Counted from the stretch's first letter, positions 35,974 to 45,554 are shown. The stretch: DNA of 64,000 nucleotides from VXNE01 sp965116625 (GCA_965116625.1 OZ220717.1:2418001-2482000); one strand, 5' to 3'. Translations and numbers: made by a program. Notes: generated by a model from the sequence alone, not told the origin.

Positions 35974-36774
35974 GTGGAACGGGTGGCTGACGACGACTAC
36001 GAAGAAGGCGCGCCACCCTACGGGCCTGCCTCGTCTATCGAAGCAGGCTCTCTGCGAGAAGCGCTGTGCGGTCTGAGTCTCCTTGGTGACGATCCCTTCC
36101 TTAGTGGGCAGGCCTTCAATCTTGCCATCGTGGATGAGTGGTTGACCCACATCGAAGAGGAACTGTTGCGCCAGATGTTCAGGGAGGATCGAACGCCGAT
36201 GCCAGAAGCCGTTTTTGTTTCAGCGCAGTCTCAGATGTGGATTTTCGCAGCGTATGAACTGCTGCGAACTTGGCGGCAACGGGCTGAGGACCTTCGGAAG
36301 TTGGCGAGCAACGGCGGGCTCGAGTTGAAGCTTGCCGCGCTCAGAAAGGACGTCGGATTCGTCCACTTCGGTCGCGAAGTCCGTGCCGGGCAGATCGAGA
36401 ATGTGCTTGAGGAGCCTGGCCGGATTGAGGCGATTAGTGACGATCTCAAGCGAACCTACGTTCCGTTTACGCGCCTTGAAGCCATTCGCGTCTCCTTGGC
36501 GAAGCACCAAGTCCGCAAGCGCCACAACTCGGTGGCGCTGCACCCAGGCTATGGCCGGATAAATCAGTCGTGCGGCGCTCTCGACTACGAGATCGAGCTC
36601 GGCAGGACCAGCTTGGGAACGATTAACCGCCGGGACATCGCGGAGGAGATCCGTACTTTCCCGCGAATGGACGTCCCTAGTGACGAGGATCTGGCTTCGT
36701 TCGACGCATTCATGCGAGGGCCGCGAGACGAAGACGCAGGTGAAATCGGGCCGCAGGTCGAGCGTTCATCGTAG
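35974..36774 (+). CDS. Hypothetical protein, first gene of the island
   Basis: 266 residues from GTG 35974 (alternative GTG 35983). The family is not recognised. The N-terminus is acidic (ADDDYEEG). The middle is helical, with an aromatic-rich segment (SQMWIFAAYELLRTWRQRAEDL) resembling helical bundle proteins. The C-terminus is acidic. No signal peptide or membrane helix is visible. It is oriented away from tRNA-Ser and occupies the place where an integrase often lies. A short low-GC spacer precedes it. Confidence 0.65.
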   Translation: MERVADDDYEEGAPPYGPASSIEAGSLREALCGLSLLGDDPFLSGQAFNLAIVDEWLTHIEEELLRQMFREDRTPMPEAVFVSAQSQMWIFAAYELLRTWRQRAEDLRKLASNGGLELKLAALRKDVGFVHFGREVRAGQIENVLEEPGRIEAISDDLKRTYVPFTRLEAIRVSLAKHQVRKRHNSVALHPGYGRINQSCGALDYEIELGRTSLGTINRRDIAEEIRTFPRMDVPSDEDLASFDAFMRGPRDEDAGEIGPQVERSS

Positions 36775-37226
36775 CGGCGGTAGGGGCTGAAACGGGCCGG
36801 ACATCGTGGAAGAGGTCGAGCCGCAACGACGCTCGTTGACCCCGCGTCCGCTTTGTAGCTTCGTCAACCCATTGATTGTAATGGAGTTTCCCCTTTATGT
36901 CCAATCCGAGTACTACTTTTCGTACGTGCCCCGTGGCGAGATTTCGGGAGGCCAAGCGGGCCTATGTGCAACGTAGCTGACGTAGCTCCCCCGCATCGAC
37001 GGACGCTGTCGGCACCTTGCGCGCGAACGGCTGAGCGAACGTGTGGAACGTATTGAGCAGGCTTTGGCGGTTCCGCGACAGGGATCGTCACCCGCCAGGG
37101 ACAAGACCCCGGAGGGGGCTTGGTCGCCGAAGGCGATAGAGCCCGGCCCCGTAAGGGGGTCGTCCCCATGCAAGCAGAATGCAGATTGCCTCTACGGCGA
37201 GACGGCCACGGCCACCCACGGTCAGG
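36775..37226. other. Non-coding accessory sequence before the first IS
   Basis: 452 bases with no convincing gene. The second half has GC-rich stretches capable of local hairpins (around 37080-37170, for example GGCCCCGTAAGGGGG). They may be remnants of an older mobile element, but I could not identify one. Confidence 0.4.
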
Positions 37227-37230
37227 CTAG
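37227..37230. other. CTAG target-site copy, left side of IS copy 1
   Basis: CTAG is present on both sides of the element (37227-37230 and 38973-38976), consistent with a 4-bp target duplication as known for IS1380 family elements. Confidence 0.75.
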
Positions 37231-38972
37231 CCCGGATATCTCACAAGCACATGGAAAGGGACCTCGATTTGTCGGATAATGTGAGTCAAGTCAAACACTT
37301 ACATCAATAGACAAGGGAGGTCCCTTGAGCACACAGTGTACGCCCGCGCAACTTGAATTTCACGCCTTCGGCCGCCGCGAAGTCGCTGCTCGATTCGACG
37401 GGGGCCGGCTCAGCTCGGACGGCGGCGGCGTGCTGCTGCGGGAGGCGGACCGCCGGCTCGGCCTGATGGATCGTATCGCGGGCTGCTTCGCGGACTATCG
37501 CGACCCGCGCAAGGTCGAGCACACGGCGGCGGAGCTGGTGGCGCAGCGCGTGTACGGGATCGCGCTGGGCTACGAGGATCTCAATGATCACGACGCGTTG
37601 CGCGGCGACAGTCTGCTGGCGCTGATGGTCGGCAAGGCGGACCCGACCGGGGAGCGGCGGGCGCGGGCGCGGGACCGGGGTTGTCCGCTGGCGGGCTCGA
37701 GCACGCTGAACCGGCTGGAGCTGGGCGGTTCGCCGGGGGATCGCTACAAGAAGGTTGTCGCGGATCCGGCGGCGCTGGACGACGTGCTGCTGGACATCTT
37801 CCTGGAGTCGTTCGCGGAGGCGCCGGAGGAGCTGTGGCTGGACCTGGACGCCACCGACGATCTGCTGCACGGCGGCCAGGAGGGCCGCTTCTATCACGGC
37901 TACTACAAGGGCTACTGCTACCTGCCGCTGTACATCTTCTGCGGCGAGCACCTGCTGTGCGCGCGGCTGCGGGCTTCGGACAGCGACGCCAGCGCCGGCA
38001 GCGTCGGGGAGCTGGAGCGGATCGTCGGCCGGCTGCGCGGGCGCTGGCCCGGGGTTCGCCTGGTGGCGCGGGGCGACTCCGGCTTCTGCCGCGAGGAGAT
38101 CATGCGCTGGTGCGAGGACAACCGCGTGGACTACGTGTTCGGCCTGGCGCGCAACCCGCGCTTGGTGAAGCGGATCGGCAAGGCGCTGCGCAAGTCGCGC
38201 CGCCGCTGCGCGGCCACGGGCGCGGCGTCGCGCCGGTTCCGGGAGTTCCGCTACCGCACGCGCGACTCGTGGAGCCGGACGCGGCGGGTGGTGGCGAAGG
38301 CGGAGCATCTGGCGAAGGGGCCGAACCCGCGCTTCGTCGCGACCAGCCTGGATCGGAAGAAGGCCGGCGCGCAACGGCTGTACGAGGAGTTGTACTGCGC
38401 GCGGGGCGACATGGAGAACCGCATCAAGGAGCAGCAGCTGGACATGTTCGCCGACCGCACCAGCGCGGCGACGATGCGCGCCAACCAGCTGCGGCTGCAC
38501 TTCGCGTCGTTCGCCTACGTCTTGATGCACGGCCTGCGGCGCCTGGGCCTGGCGGGCACGCGCCTGGCCAGGGCGCAATGCGGAACCCTGCGGACCAAGC
38601 TGCTCAAGGTCGCCGCGCGGGTGCGCATCACCGCGCGCAGGGTGTGGCTGTCGTTCTCCTCGGTCTATCCGCACCGCGGCGAGTTCGCGGCCGCCGCGGC
38701 CGCGCTATGCGCCGGTCCGGCCCGCGCGCCGCCCGCCGCAACCTGACTTCCGACGACCAATTGCCGACCGGCGCCCGCCGCCGGGGATGACACTCGCCCG
38801 GGACCGCGCCGGCCGCCGCCGAATGGGCGTTCCCAACCCCCTCGAGGCCCGAAAACCGCTCAACCCCGGCACTGTTCCGACCATCCGCAGGGCCAGCCAC
38901 TCCCCAGAACGAAGAGAATGATCCCTGGCCGCCTCCTTCAGCCTGATCCGCCAAGTTGGTGAGCGATCCGGG
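37231..38972 (+). mobile_element. IS1380-family insertion sequence, copy 1
   Basis: A 1742-bp element. The ends are CCCGGATATCTCAC (left) and, reading inwards from the right, CCCGGATCGCTCAC: 14-bp terminal inverted repeats with two mismatches. The boundaries were fixed by comparison with the inverted copy at 53759-55500, where identity stops at the same bases. It carries one transposase gene and a 226-base non-coding 3' part. The right CTAG supplies the stop codon TAG of the neighbouring STAND gene. Confidence 0.93.
37325..38746 (+). CDS. IS1380-family transposase (copy 1)
   Basis: 473 residues starting at TTG 37325 after AAGGGAGGTCCC. The sequence begins with the family-typical GGRLSSDGGGVLLREADRRLGL segment. 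DDE residues are expected in WLDLDATDD (near residue 175), VARGDSGFCREEIMRWCE (near residue 255) and YCARGDMENRIKEQQLDMF (near residue 360), the last containing the catalytic Glu with its Y/R/K surroundings. The frame is intact, so the element may be active. An identical copy lies on the opposite strand at 53985-55406. Confidence 0.93.
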   Translation: MSTQCTPAQLEFHAFGRREVAARFDGGRLSSDGGGVLLREADRRLGLMDRIAGCFADYRDPRKVEHTAAELVAQRVYGIALGYEDLNDHDALRGDSLLALMVGKADPTGERRARARDRGCPLAGSSTLNRLELGGSPGDRYKKVVADPAALDDVLLDIFLESFAEAPEELWLDLDATDDLLHGGQEGRFYHGYYKGYCYLPLYIFCGEHLLCARLRASDSDASAGSVGELERIVGRLRGRWPGVRLVARGDSGFCREEIMRWCEDNRVDYVFGLARNPRLVKRIGKALRKSRRRCAATGAASRRFREFRYRTRDSWSRTRRVVAKAEHLAKGPNPRFVATSLDRKKAGAQRLYEELYCARGDMENRIKEQQLDMFADRTSAATMRANQLRLHFASFAYVLMHGLRRLGLAGTRLARAQCGTLRTKLLKVAARVRITARRVWLSFSSVYPHRGEFAAAAAALCAGPARAPPAAT

Positions 38973-41900
38973 CTAGTCACGTTCGAACGCCTCAGCGACG
39001 GTGGCCCTTCTGCGCGCTTCCAGATCCCGCCGGATGTCCGCGGCGACCTCCTCGACTTCCTGTGCAACCCGCGTCTCCAGTCCGAGTTCATGCTCCAACG
39101 CCGTCGTGAGCGGAAACAACATGCGTGCCGCTGGTGACGCAACGATCGACTCGCGCAACGGCGCCGGCCCCAATTCCACCGCTAGCCAACACAGGCTATC
39201 GAGGGTCTCGTTCGGCAACGAACCCAGCTCTGAGAGAATCGACAACGCCGCATCCACGTCCAGCATGCATGCCTCCTTGTCGTCTTGCAGAAGATGGGCA
39301 CGAGCGCGGGTGAGGTGGCCCTGACATCCAAGTTCCGGTGACTGCGGCTCCGGTTCGAACAGACGGTCCACCGCAGCGACGGACGCTTCACCCCGTCGCA
39401 TCCTCAGGTGCACCTCAGCAATCTTGAGTAGCGCGAATTTGGCGCCGTGCTGAAGCATGGGATGATCGCTCGTCTCGCAACGCCGTACGGCGTCGTCCAA
39501 GGCGGTCAAGGCCGCGGACGGACGGTTCAGGGCTGCCAGGACCGCGCCCTTGGCCACCAGTGCGGCCGTAACCGGGCCGACGGATTCCACCGTGGCGCCA
39601 CCGCCATCACGTTCCAGAACCTCATCGTAGACTGCAACCGCCTCTTGTAGTCGGTTCAAGTCGGTGAGGGCCCTGGCTTTGCCGAGAAGGACTGAGGTAA
39701 TGGCACTCTGCGACGTTGAATCGATGGTAGTCGATCCGAAGCGACCGATGAGGTCGTCCATCGTGTCCAAGGCGTCCTGGGGCCGGTTCAAGTCGACCAG
39801 CAAGCTGCCCCGACGGACAAGGGACGTCGTAACGGCTTCGAGAGCGGTCGCCGTGTCGCTCGAGCCGAAGCGGCGTACAACCTCGTCCCAGACCGCAAGT
39901 GCATCGTCCGGTCGGTTCATCTTTACGAACGTATCGCCTTTCCTCGCGAGAATGACGGCGTCCGAATCGCGCACCGCTGGCGCTTTCGCGGTCCCTATGC
40001 GCTCCGCCAATGCATCCCAAAATGCAAGTGCCTCCTGGAACCGGTCCCGATCGACCAACGAATCGCCTATGCGGGTCAGAGCTTTGACGGCTGCAAGGAC
40101 AACCCGAGGTTCATCGCTCTCGCTGAGGTGTTGCATGGCCTGGTTCCGCAAGGCCAACGCCTCTTGCTTGCGTCCTATGGTGTCGAGCAGCATGCTCTTC
40201 TGGGCGAGGGCGACACTGATCGGGTACTCGACAGTGGGATCGTCGCCGTAAATGGGACGACCGAGGACCTCGTCCCACACTGCCAGCGCCTCCTCGAGTC
40301 GATCCAAACCGAGAAGCGCCGCGCCTTTGCCGACCAGTGCGGCAGAGACCATGTCAAAGACCGTGGGCGAATCGTTAGTACCAAAGCGCTCTAGGATCTC
40401 GTCCCACACTACCAAGGCGTCCGCGTCTCTATCGAGCTCAAGGAGCGCCGACGCCTTGCTGGCCAGAGCCCTCACGACCATTCGCACATGCTTGGGCGAA
40501 GCGCTCACTCCAACGCGCTTTACGAGATCGTCCCACGCGAGGATCGCTTGTTCCAAGCGGTTGGACTCAGCGAGCAACGTGCCTTTGTTGTAGAGCACCG
40601 CGCAGACCTGTTCCGTTATGGCGGCATCCTCGTTCTCGCCGAAGCGTCGCACGAGGTCGTCCCACGCGCGGAGCGCCTCCTCCGGGCGATCAAGGTCGCG
40701 GAGAATGGATGCTGTGGAATGGAGAGCCTGCGCGATTTCGAGCGGGAGTTGCGGGGCACTGATCTCCTGCAGGCGCTGCAGCACCTGCTCGCAAACGGCC
40801 AGCGCCTCCTTCGGACGGCCTCGCTCGCGGAACACAAGCGCTTTCTTGGTAAGCGCCATCGCGGCGGCAGCGACCTGTCCTGGGGTGTGGCTCGCTCCGA
40901 ACCGGCAGACCACGTCATCCCACACCGCAAGCGCTTCGTCGGTTTGTTGGAGGAAATAGAGCGCGGTGCCCTTGTTGTTGAGCGCTGTCGCCAGGGATAC
41001 GCGATCGGCGGGCGCATCGCTGGTTTCCAGCTGCCGAATCGCTTCGTCCCACAGGGTTATGGCGTCGGATTGATGGCCGCTCTCGGCGACTTCCAGGGCT
41101 CTCGCGAGGAGCACTTGCACCGAGCCTGCGTCGCCCGGGTCGATCCATGACGTGAGGGTGCTCAACTCTTCCCGATGCGCCGACAAAAGCGGGGACTCGA
41201 GCAGACGATCGAAAGCAATCCGATGCATCCACCTGGCCTCGCCATCGAGACTCATAGCCTCCCTTACAGTACGAATGACGAAGTCCATTAGTTCCGAAGG
41301 CGAGTAGAACGCCTCCATGAAGCGAATCAGAGCCTCGATCAGCGAAGCCCGTCCGCGGGCGCGGCGCATCAGGTAGTAGATGTTGTACAGACGCTCGGCC
41401 ACGTAGTAGAGCTTGCGGCGTTCGGTGCCGCCGGCGACCACCACGACGCCGCGCTCGGTCAGGCGCTTGAGGTGCGCGCTGCACTGGCTTGTATCCAGTC
41501 TGGCGAGGTCGGCGACCTCTCGGGCGGTGACCGGTTTCCATAGCTGTATAAGGGCGAGATAGACCTTCCGCTCTTGCGCGGGGAGCCCATCGAGATGGCT
41601 CTTGAAATACTCGGTGTGGTCGTCAACGAGGTTGAGAAGATCGGCCATGAGTTCCCGAAACGAGAGATTCGCGCCGAAGCGGGCCACGATGGTCAGCAGC
41701 CGCGGGTTGCCACCGGTGAGGATCCGTAAGGCCTGTATTGTTTCGGTGGATCGGCGCTGGCCGGATACGGCCTGCCACAGGGTCGCGCAGTCGTCCTGAT
41801 CGAGAGGGCTCAATGACAGCACCCGGAACAGGTCGTAGAGCGCCTTCTCCGGATTGTCGATCTCGTCGAATCGGCTGGTCGCGCTGGCCAGCAGGAGAAT

Positions 41901-42452
41901 CCGGGGCTCAGTCTGGAGCGTATGGCGCAACTGCCATCCCGCATCTTCGTCGCCAATGTCTCCTAGCAGCATGTTCAGGTTCTCGACGATCAGGACGAGG
42001 CGCTTGCCTTCAAGATCGGCGAAATCCTGTAGGACGCCCAGGCATCTGTGTCCGAGCGTCTCGTCGTCCCGGATTTGCCGCAGGTCCTCGAAACTGCGAC
42101 GCAGATCCGGCCTATCCTTCCGGCGTGGCGTCTCGTCTGCCAGGCGGGACAGACATTCGAGCCAGAACTCGCCGGCAGTGGAAACCTCATAGCTCTCCTC
42201 CGCGTAGATGACGGGGAAAAACCGCCCGGAGAGATCTTCGTCGCGGCGAATCTCCGCCGCGATGCGCAGCAGGAGGCTGGTCTTGCCGCTGCCCCGAGGA
42301 CCGATGACGATCTGGTGCGTGTTCGCGTTGCCGGTGCAGTCGCGCAGGGCTTCGACCATCGACTCGAATTCGGCCGTCCTGACGCAGAACGACGCAACGA
42401 GTTCGTCGTCAGTGAGGAACCCAGGGTTGGACTTTCTTGCCGTGACGCTCAT
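38973..42452 (-). CDS. STAND-type ATPase with winged helix and long TPR array
   Basis: 1159 residues. Walker A GPRGSGKTSLL is at 51-61 and a Walker B-like LVLIVENLN at 152-160. A sensor-like LLLASATSRFDE is near 190 and GGNPRLL near 250. A winged-helix domain spans about 295-350 (VTAREVADLARLDTSQCSAHL), and from about 440 at least a dozen TPR-like repeats of about 49 residues carry the core AL-VWDE-RFG. This nucleotide-switch, HTH and repeat-sensor layout is typical of STAND signalling proteins, many of which are antiphage. It starts 3 bases after the AAA ATPase stop. Its TAG stop lies in the CTAG target site of the IS, so it appears complete. Confidence 0.88.
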   Translation of the reverse strand: MSVTARKSNPGFLTDDELVASFCVRTAEFESMVEALRDCTGNANTHQIVIGPRGSGKTSLLLRIAAEIRRDEDLSGRFFPVIYAEESYEVSTAGEFWLECLSRLADETPRRKDRPDLRRSFEDLRQIRDDETLGHRCLGVLQDFADLEGKRLVLIVENLNMLLGDIGDEDAGWQLRHTLQTEPRILLLASATSRFDEIDNPEKALYDLFRVLSLSPLDQDDCATLWQAVSGQRRSTETIQALRILTGGNPRLLTIVARFGANLSFRELMADLLNLVDDHTEYFKSHLDGLPAQERKVYLALIQLWKPVTAREVADLARLDTSQCSAHLKRLTERGVVVVAGGTERRKLYYVAERLYNIYYLMRRARGRASLIEALIRFMEAFYSPSELMDFVIRTVREAMSLDGEARWMHRIAFDRLLESPLLSAHREELSTLTSWIDPGDAGSVQVLLARALEVAESGHQSDAITLWDEAIRQLETSDAPADRVSLATALNNKGTALYFLQQTDEALAVWDDVVCRFGASHTPGQVAAAAMALTKKALVFRERGRPKEALAVCEQVLQRLQEISAPQLPLEIAQALHSTASILRDLDRPEEALRAWDDLVRRFGENEDAAITEQVCAVLYNKGTLLAESNRLEQAILAWDDLVKRVGVSASPKHVRMVVRALASKASALLELDRDADALVVWDEILERFGTNDSPTVFDMVSAALVGKGAALLGLDRLEEALAVWDEVLGRPIYGDDPTVEYPISVALAQKSMLLDTIGRKQEALALRNQAMQHLSESDEPRVVLAAVKALTRIGDSLVDRDRFQEALAFWDALAERIGTAKAPAVRDSDAVILARKGDTFVKMNRPDDALAVWDEVVRRFGSSDTATALEAVTTSLVRRGSLLVDLNRPQDALDTMDDLIGRFGSTTIDSTSQSAITSVLLGKARALTDLNRLQEAVAVYDEVLERDGGGATVESVGPVTAALVAKGAVLAALNRPSAALTALDDAVRRCETSDHPMLQHGAKFALLKIAEVHLRMRRGEASVAAVDRLFEPEPQSPELGCQGHLTRARAHLLQDDKEACMLDVDAALSILSELGSLPNETLDSLCWLAVELGPAPLRESIVASPAARMLFPLTTALEHELGLETRVAQEVEEVAADIRRDLEARRRATVAEAFERD

Positions 42453-42455
42453 CGG

Positions 42456-43721
42456 TCAGCCCCCGTGCCGGGTCGTTTCAGCCTCGACGACGGACTCGAA
42501 GGTTCCACCGTGGCGCCCGCGCCACCAGTCCTCCAGGAGCCCGGAAACGAAGCGGTAACCTCCGTCGTGGCGTTCAAGGTAACCGTCATGTTCGAGCACA
42601 TGCAGCACGCTATCGACCGACGAGGCTGCGGCGTCCTCGCAAGGGGACTCGAAATGGGCACGATAGCGGCTAACCGTATCGGCGGGGAGACGGCCTTTGA
42701 CGGCGGTTTCCGTCAGGATTTCGAGGGCCATCGGATACCCGGTGCGTCCGAGGACTGTCAACAGCCGGCCCTCATAGTGCTGCAGGTCCATCTGCCCTCG
42801 GACGCTCAGAAGTTCGTGCAGGTACACCGACTCGGCGTCTTGGATGGCCGCGTCTGTTCGACCGGCGTGTCGAAGATGTTCGTGCAGCTTGTCGAAGTAC
42901 ATCTGAATATGGTGCGGAATACAGCAGCGGAGCCGCCGGCACATGGTCTCCCCGACGTTGGGAGGGATGGTGACGCCATAGGATTGCGCCAGCTCGGCCA
43001 GGCAGGCGGCGGCCGTTTCCGGGCTCCAGGGTTTGAGGTCGTAGGCGGAGAAGATGTTGGCTTGAGCACTCAGCCCGGCTTGCTCGAGGAGCGGCTCGAG
43101 GCCCACGCTGCCGGACACGATGATCACGATCCGTCCCCGATGGGTTTGTCCCGCCTTGCGCAGCCAGCTCAGGAACGCATCCGTTGCAAGCCTGCGTTCA
43201 GGTGTAATGTGATCGTCGTCGTCCTTGAGAAGTCGGTTGACGAGAATAGGGAGTTCGTCGAGCGCGAGGACGACCGGCTGGTCGCCAGACGTCAGCGCCG
43301 CGAACACTGCATCGCCTCGCTGCTGCCAGTTACCGGCATTGATGCCGGCACGCAGCTTGACCTTAAGGTCGGCTACCGCCAGTTCCTCGACGCGTTCGCC
43401 AGCTCCCTGTAGGAAGTTCGCGAAACCGCCCTTGATCCGATCCCATGCTCCAGCAAGCGACTGGGCCTGTACGCCGATCTCGGCGATGGCGTCGGCAGGG
43501 TCCGTGGCAGCTTCCAGATCGACGAAGAGGGTGTCGAATTGGCCGGATTGCCTCAGCCGCCGCTGCAATTCGCGCACGAGGCTCGACTTGCCCATGCGCC
43601 GTTGCGCCGTAAGCAAGGTGTGGTTTCCATCACGCACGCGCTCTAGGAGTGCTTCGAGGTCTGGCACTCGGTCGAAGAAACGATCTCCGTCGACCCAGTT
43701 GCTTCCGCCTTTTCTCAGCAT
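42456..43721 (-). CDS. AAA ATPase (archaeal ATPase_2-like), partner of the STAND protein
   Basis: 421 residues from ATG 43721, placed after a good promoter. Walker A AQRRMGKSSLVREL is at 39-52, Walker B VVLALDELP at 150-158, and a sensor region IVIIVSGSVGLEP near 200. The C-terminal third looks like winged-helix DNA- or protein-binding modules (LLTVLGRTGYPMALEIL; VLEHDGYLERHDGGYRFVS). It overlaps no gene upstream and is followed after 3 bases by the STAND gene, so both are one operon. The fold resembles ATPases that act as regulatory switches next to effector genes. The function is unknown. Confidence 0.87.
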   Translation of the reverse strand: MLRKGGSNWVDGDRFFDRVPDLEALLERVRDGNHTLLTAQRRMGKSSLVRELQRRLRQSGQFDTLFVDLEAATDPADAIAEIGVQAQSLAGAWDRIKGGFANFLQGAGERVEELAVADLKVKLRAGINAGNWQQRGDAVFAALTSGDQPVVLALDELPILVNRLLKDDDDHITPERRLATDAFLSWLRKAGQTHRGRIVIIVSGSVGLEPLLEQAGLSAQANIFSAYDLKPWSPETAAACLAELAQSYGVTIPPNVGETMCRRLRCCIPHHIQMYFDKLHEHLRHAGRTDAAIQDAESVYLHELLSVRGQMDLQHYEGRLLTVLGRTGYPMALEILTETAVKGRLPADTVSRYRAHFESPCEDAAASSVDSVLHVLEHDGYLERHDGGYRFVSGLLEDWWRGRHGGTFESVVEAETTRHGG

Positions 43722-43726
43722 GGCGA

Positions 43727-43751
43727 GTTTCCCAACGGTTTTGTTGGAAAC
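43727..43751. promoter_or_regulatory. Inverted repeat (operator or 5'-UTR hairpin) of the ATPase operon
   Basis: GTTTCCCAAC (43727-43736) and GTTGGAAAC (43743-43751) form a near-perfect inverted repeat with a 6-base loop. It lies between the -10 box and the start codon of the AAA ATPase gene. It could bind a repressor, perhaps one of the winged-helix ATPases themselves, or fold in the leader RNA. Confidence 0.6.
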
Positions 43752-43752
43752 A

Positions 43753-43781
43753 ATTCTGTTGGCATCTGTGGTAGCTGTCAA
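43753..43781 (-). promoter_or_regulatory. Sigma70-type promoter of the AAA/STAND operon
   Basis: On the minus strand a perfect TTGACA (43781-43776) is followed after 17 bases by CAGAAT (43758-43753). Transcription would begin about 25 bases before ATG 43721. This promoter supports that start over the longer open frame. Confidence 0.7.
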
Positions 43782-44186
43782 GGGTCGGCTAACGGACGAT
43801 TCCCGGACGTTGGACGCGGAGTGGGGGCGACGACGGCAGGTTCGGTGCTGCAGGAGCCCTCGTACGGAAACCAGTCCGTCATGTAGCGCGTCAGTCAGCG
43901 TAACGGGCGGAGGCGACTTCCGGACCATCGTTGCGCACCGGAAGCACCGAATCGCCTTCGGGCTTGACAGGAGATCGGCGCGCTAGGTGCTGCGGCGACT
44001 CTAGCTCAGGGGCAATCCCCCGTTTCGATGCGCGATCCGCGTCGTGGCCAGGCCATCGGTGCTCCGCGCGGAGCGTGGCAAGCTGATTTTTGGCACGTCT
44101 TATCGCCGCCCGCGGTTCGGTCCGAGGAGCGTGCCACGGACATTAGGTTGCAGACGCATCCGGCGGAATCCAGCCTGGGCGTTTGG
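43782..44186. other. Spacer between ATPase operon and DUF4041 gene
   Basis: About 400 bases without a convincing gene. Open frames on either strand have no family resemblance or ribosome-binding site. Confidence 0.5.
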
Positions 44187-45554
44187 TCAGCGGGAGTCCT
44201 TCCGCTCGTCTGGCCAATGGTGAAGACTTTGGTGAAATTCGGTGGCCTCAACGTGCTCGGTGAACTCCAAGAGGTTTCCGACTTTGGAAACAAGCACCTC
44301 TTGCACCTCGGCAGGGGTGGCGAAGAAAAACTCCTTCCGCGAGTTCACAAGATTGACCCGCCGATGTTCGAAATGCCGGTGAAGCTCGCTTTCAAGGGAC
44401 ACGGCATCTTCGGAGAAGAACAGGCTGTGAACATCGAATCGGAATGGCACTGACGCATCACCTAGCTCCTTCACGCGGTCCATGGGTTCGAGGCGACGGG
44501 TTAGTCCGATTTTGACGACATCCGTCCCGAAGGCCCCCTGATTCGAGATGACGTAAACGTAGCCAGCGCGGACATTTGCAGTTCGATAGTCGTTCTGTCT
44601 AATTGCTTCATCCAGCTCGGACAGTTTTCGTTCAAGCTCGGAGTCGGTTTCGTTGCGAGTCTTAAGCGCCTCTAGTGCCTTGACCAGATGGCCACGCTCC
44701 TTGTCGAGTCGTTCTCGTTCAGCTGCAAGTTCCGCCTCGACTTTCCTCTCTTCTCGGAGGCGTGCACGTTCTTCACGAATGGCTTCCTTCTCTTCTTGTT
44801 TCTTCATCAGATAGTCGGCGGTCAGTTCGATTTCCTCGAGGCGCAGGTCGTGGAAGGCATCGCTGATGTGCATTTCCATCATCCGGCCAAGCTTGGCGAT
44901 CGCCGCTCTTGCCGATTCAACTCGCCGTTTGGCCGTGACGACATTGCCAGCTCGAAGTGACCGTAGGCTGTTGTCCACCTCCGCGTTGTAGGCGCGCAGC
45001 ATTAGTTTGCCGAGGTCGTTCGACATCTTTCGGCCCCGCGCTAGGGAGTTGTCGAAGGTGAACAAGCTTGACATCTTGATCGCGCCCTTGGCTTTAACAA
45101 CGTCTGCAATCTGGGTGCTCAATTCGGCAAGGCGGGCCTTGTACAAGACAGCGTTTTCCAACGGGTGGTGATATCGGTAGATCCCCACGTCTTGAAGGAC
45201 CTGCTCGTCGTTGAGTGCGACGAGATCGCCAGTAGCTGCAAGTGTCTGCAACTGGGCGCGCAGCCCGGCAACCTCGGCCTCCAAGGCGAGGACCCTCCGC
45301 TCTGCGTCTGCCTTGTCTGGGCGGCCGGTGTGGCTGCCTGCCACGTCGTCGAGGTCTACAGAGGTGTCCGCCGCCCGATCGGGCTGGGTTGGTGCCGGAT
45401 CGCCACCGCCCGAAACGGGCGACACCCAAAGCTGCCAGTCCGGAGGGGGTTCCGGCCAGGAGGGGTCTGGCGTCCACCCGTTCGGCGGTTTCCAATTCGC
45501 TGGCGGCTTGGGCCAACCAGGTGGCGGATTGAATACGAGCTGGTCGTCGGTCAC
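44187..45554 (-). CDS. DUF4041 / T5orf172 (GIY-YIG-like) protein
   Basis: 455 residues. The N-terminus is a Pro/Trp-rich repeat (PPGWPKPPANWKPPNGW, about 10-45), the middle is DUF4041-like (about 120-265), followed by a highly charged coiled coil (240-310). The C-terminal T5orf172/MUG113 domain contains GYVYVISNQGAFGTDVVKIGLT and SELHRHFEHRRVN (about 345-430). T5orf172 is a GIY-YIG-related DNA-binding or nuclease domain found in phages and mobile islands. The GTG start overlaps the stop of the frame-corrected upstream gene (GTGA), so the two are coupled. Confidence 0.85.
   Translation of the reverse strand: MTDDQLVFNPPPGWPKPPANWKPPNGWTPDPSWPEPPPDWQLWVSPVSGGGDPAPTQPDRAADTSVDLDDVAGSHTGRPDKADAERRVLALEAEVAGLRAQLQTLAATGDLVALNDEQVLQDVGIYRYHHPLENAVLYKARLAELSTQIADVVKAKGAIKMSSLFTFDNSLARGRKMSNDLGKLMLRAYNAEVDNSLRSLRAGNVVTAKRRVESARAAIAKLGRMMEMHISDAFHDLRLEEIELTADYLMKKQEEKEAIREERARLREERKVEAELAAERERLDKERGHLVKALEALKTRNETDSELERKLSELDEAIRQNDYRTANVRAGYVYVISNQGAFGTDVVKIGLTRRLEPMDRVKELGDASVPFRFDVHSLFFSEDAVSLESELHRHFEHRRVNLVNSRKEFFFATPAEVQEVLVSKVGNLLEFTEHVEATEFHQSLHHWPDERKDSR

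Noticed and set aside
36864..37169. Minus-strand 101-codon frame before IS copy 1
   Set aside because: There is no ribosome-binding site and no protein-like pattern. The GC-rich hairpins here explain the open frames.
37304..38674. 456-codon frame opposite the IS transposase
   Set aside because: It is antisense to the transposase and appears in both IS copies only because the elements are identical.
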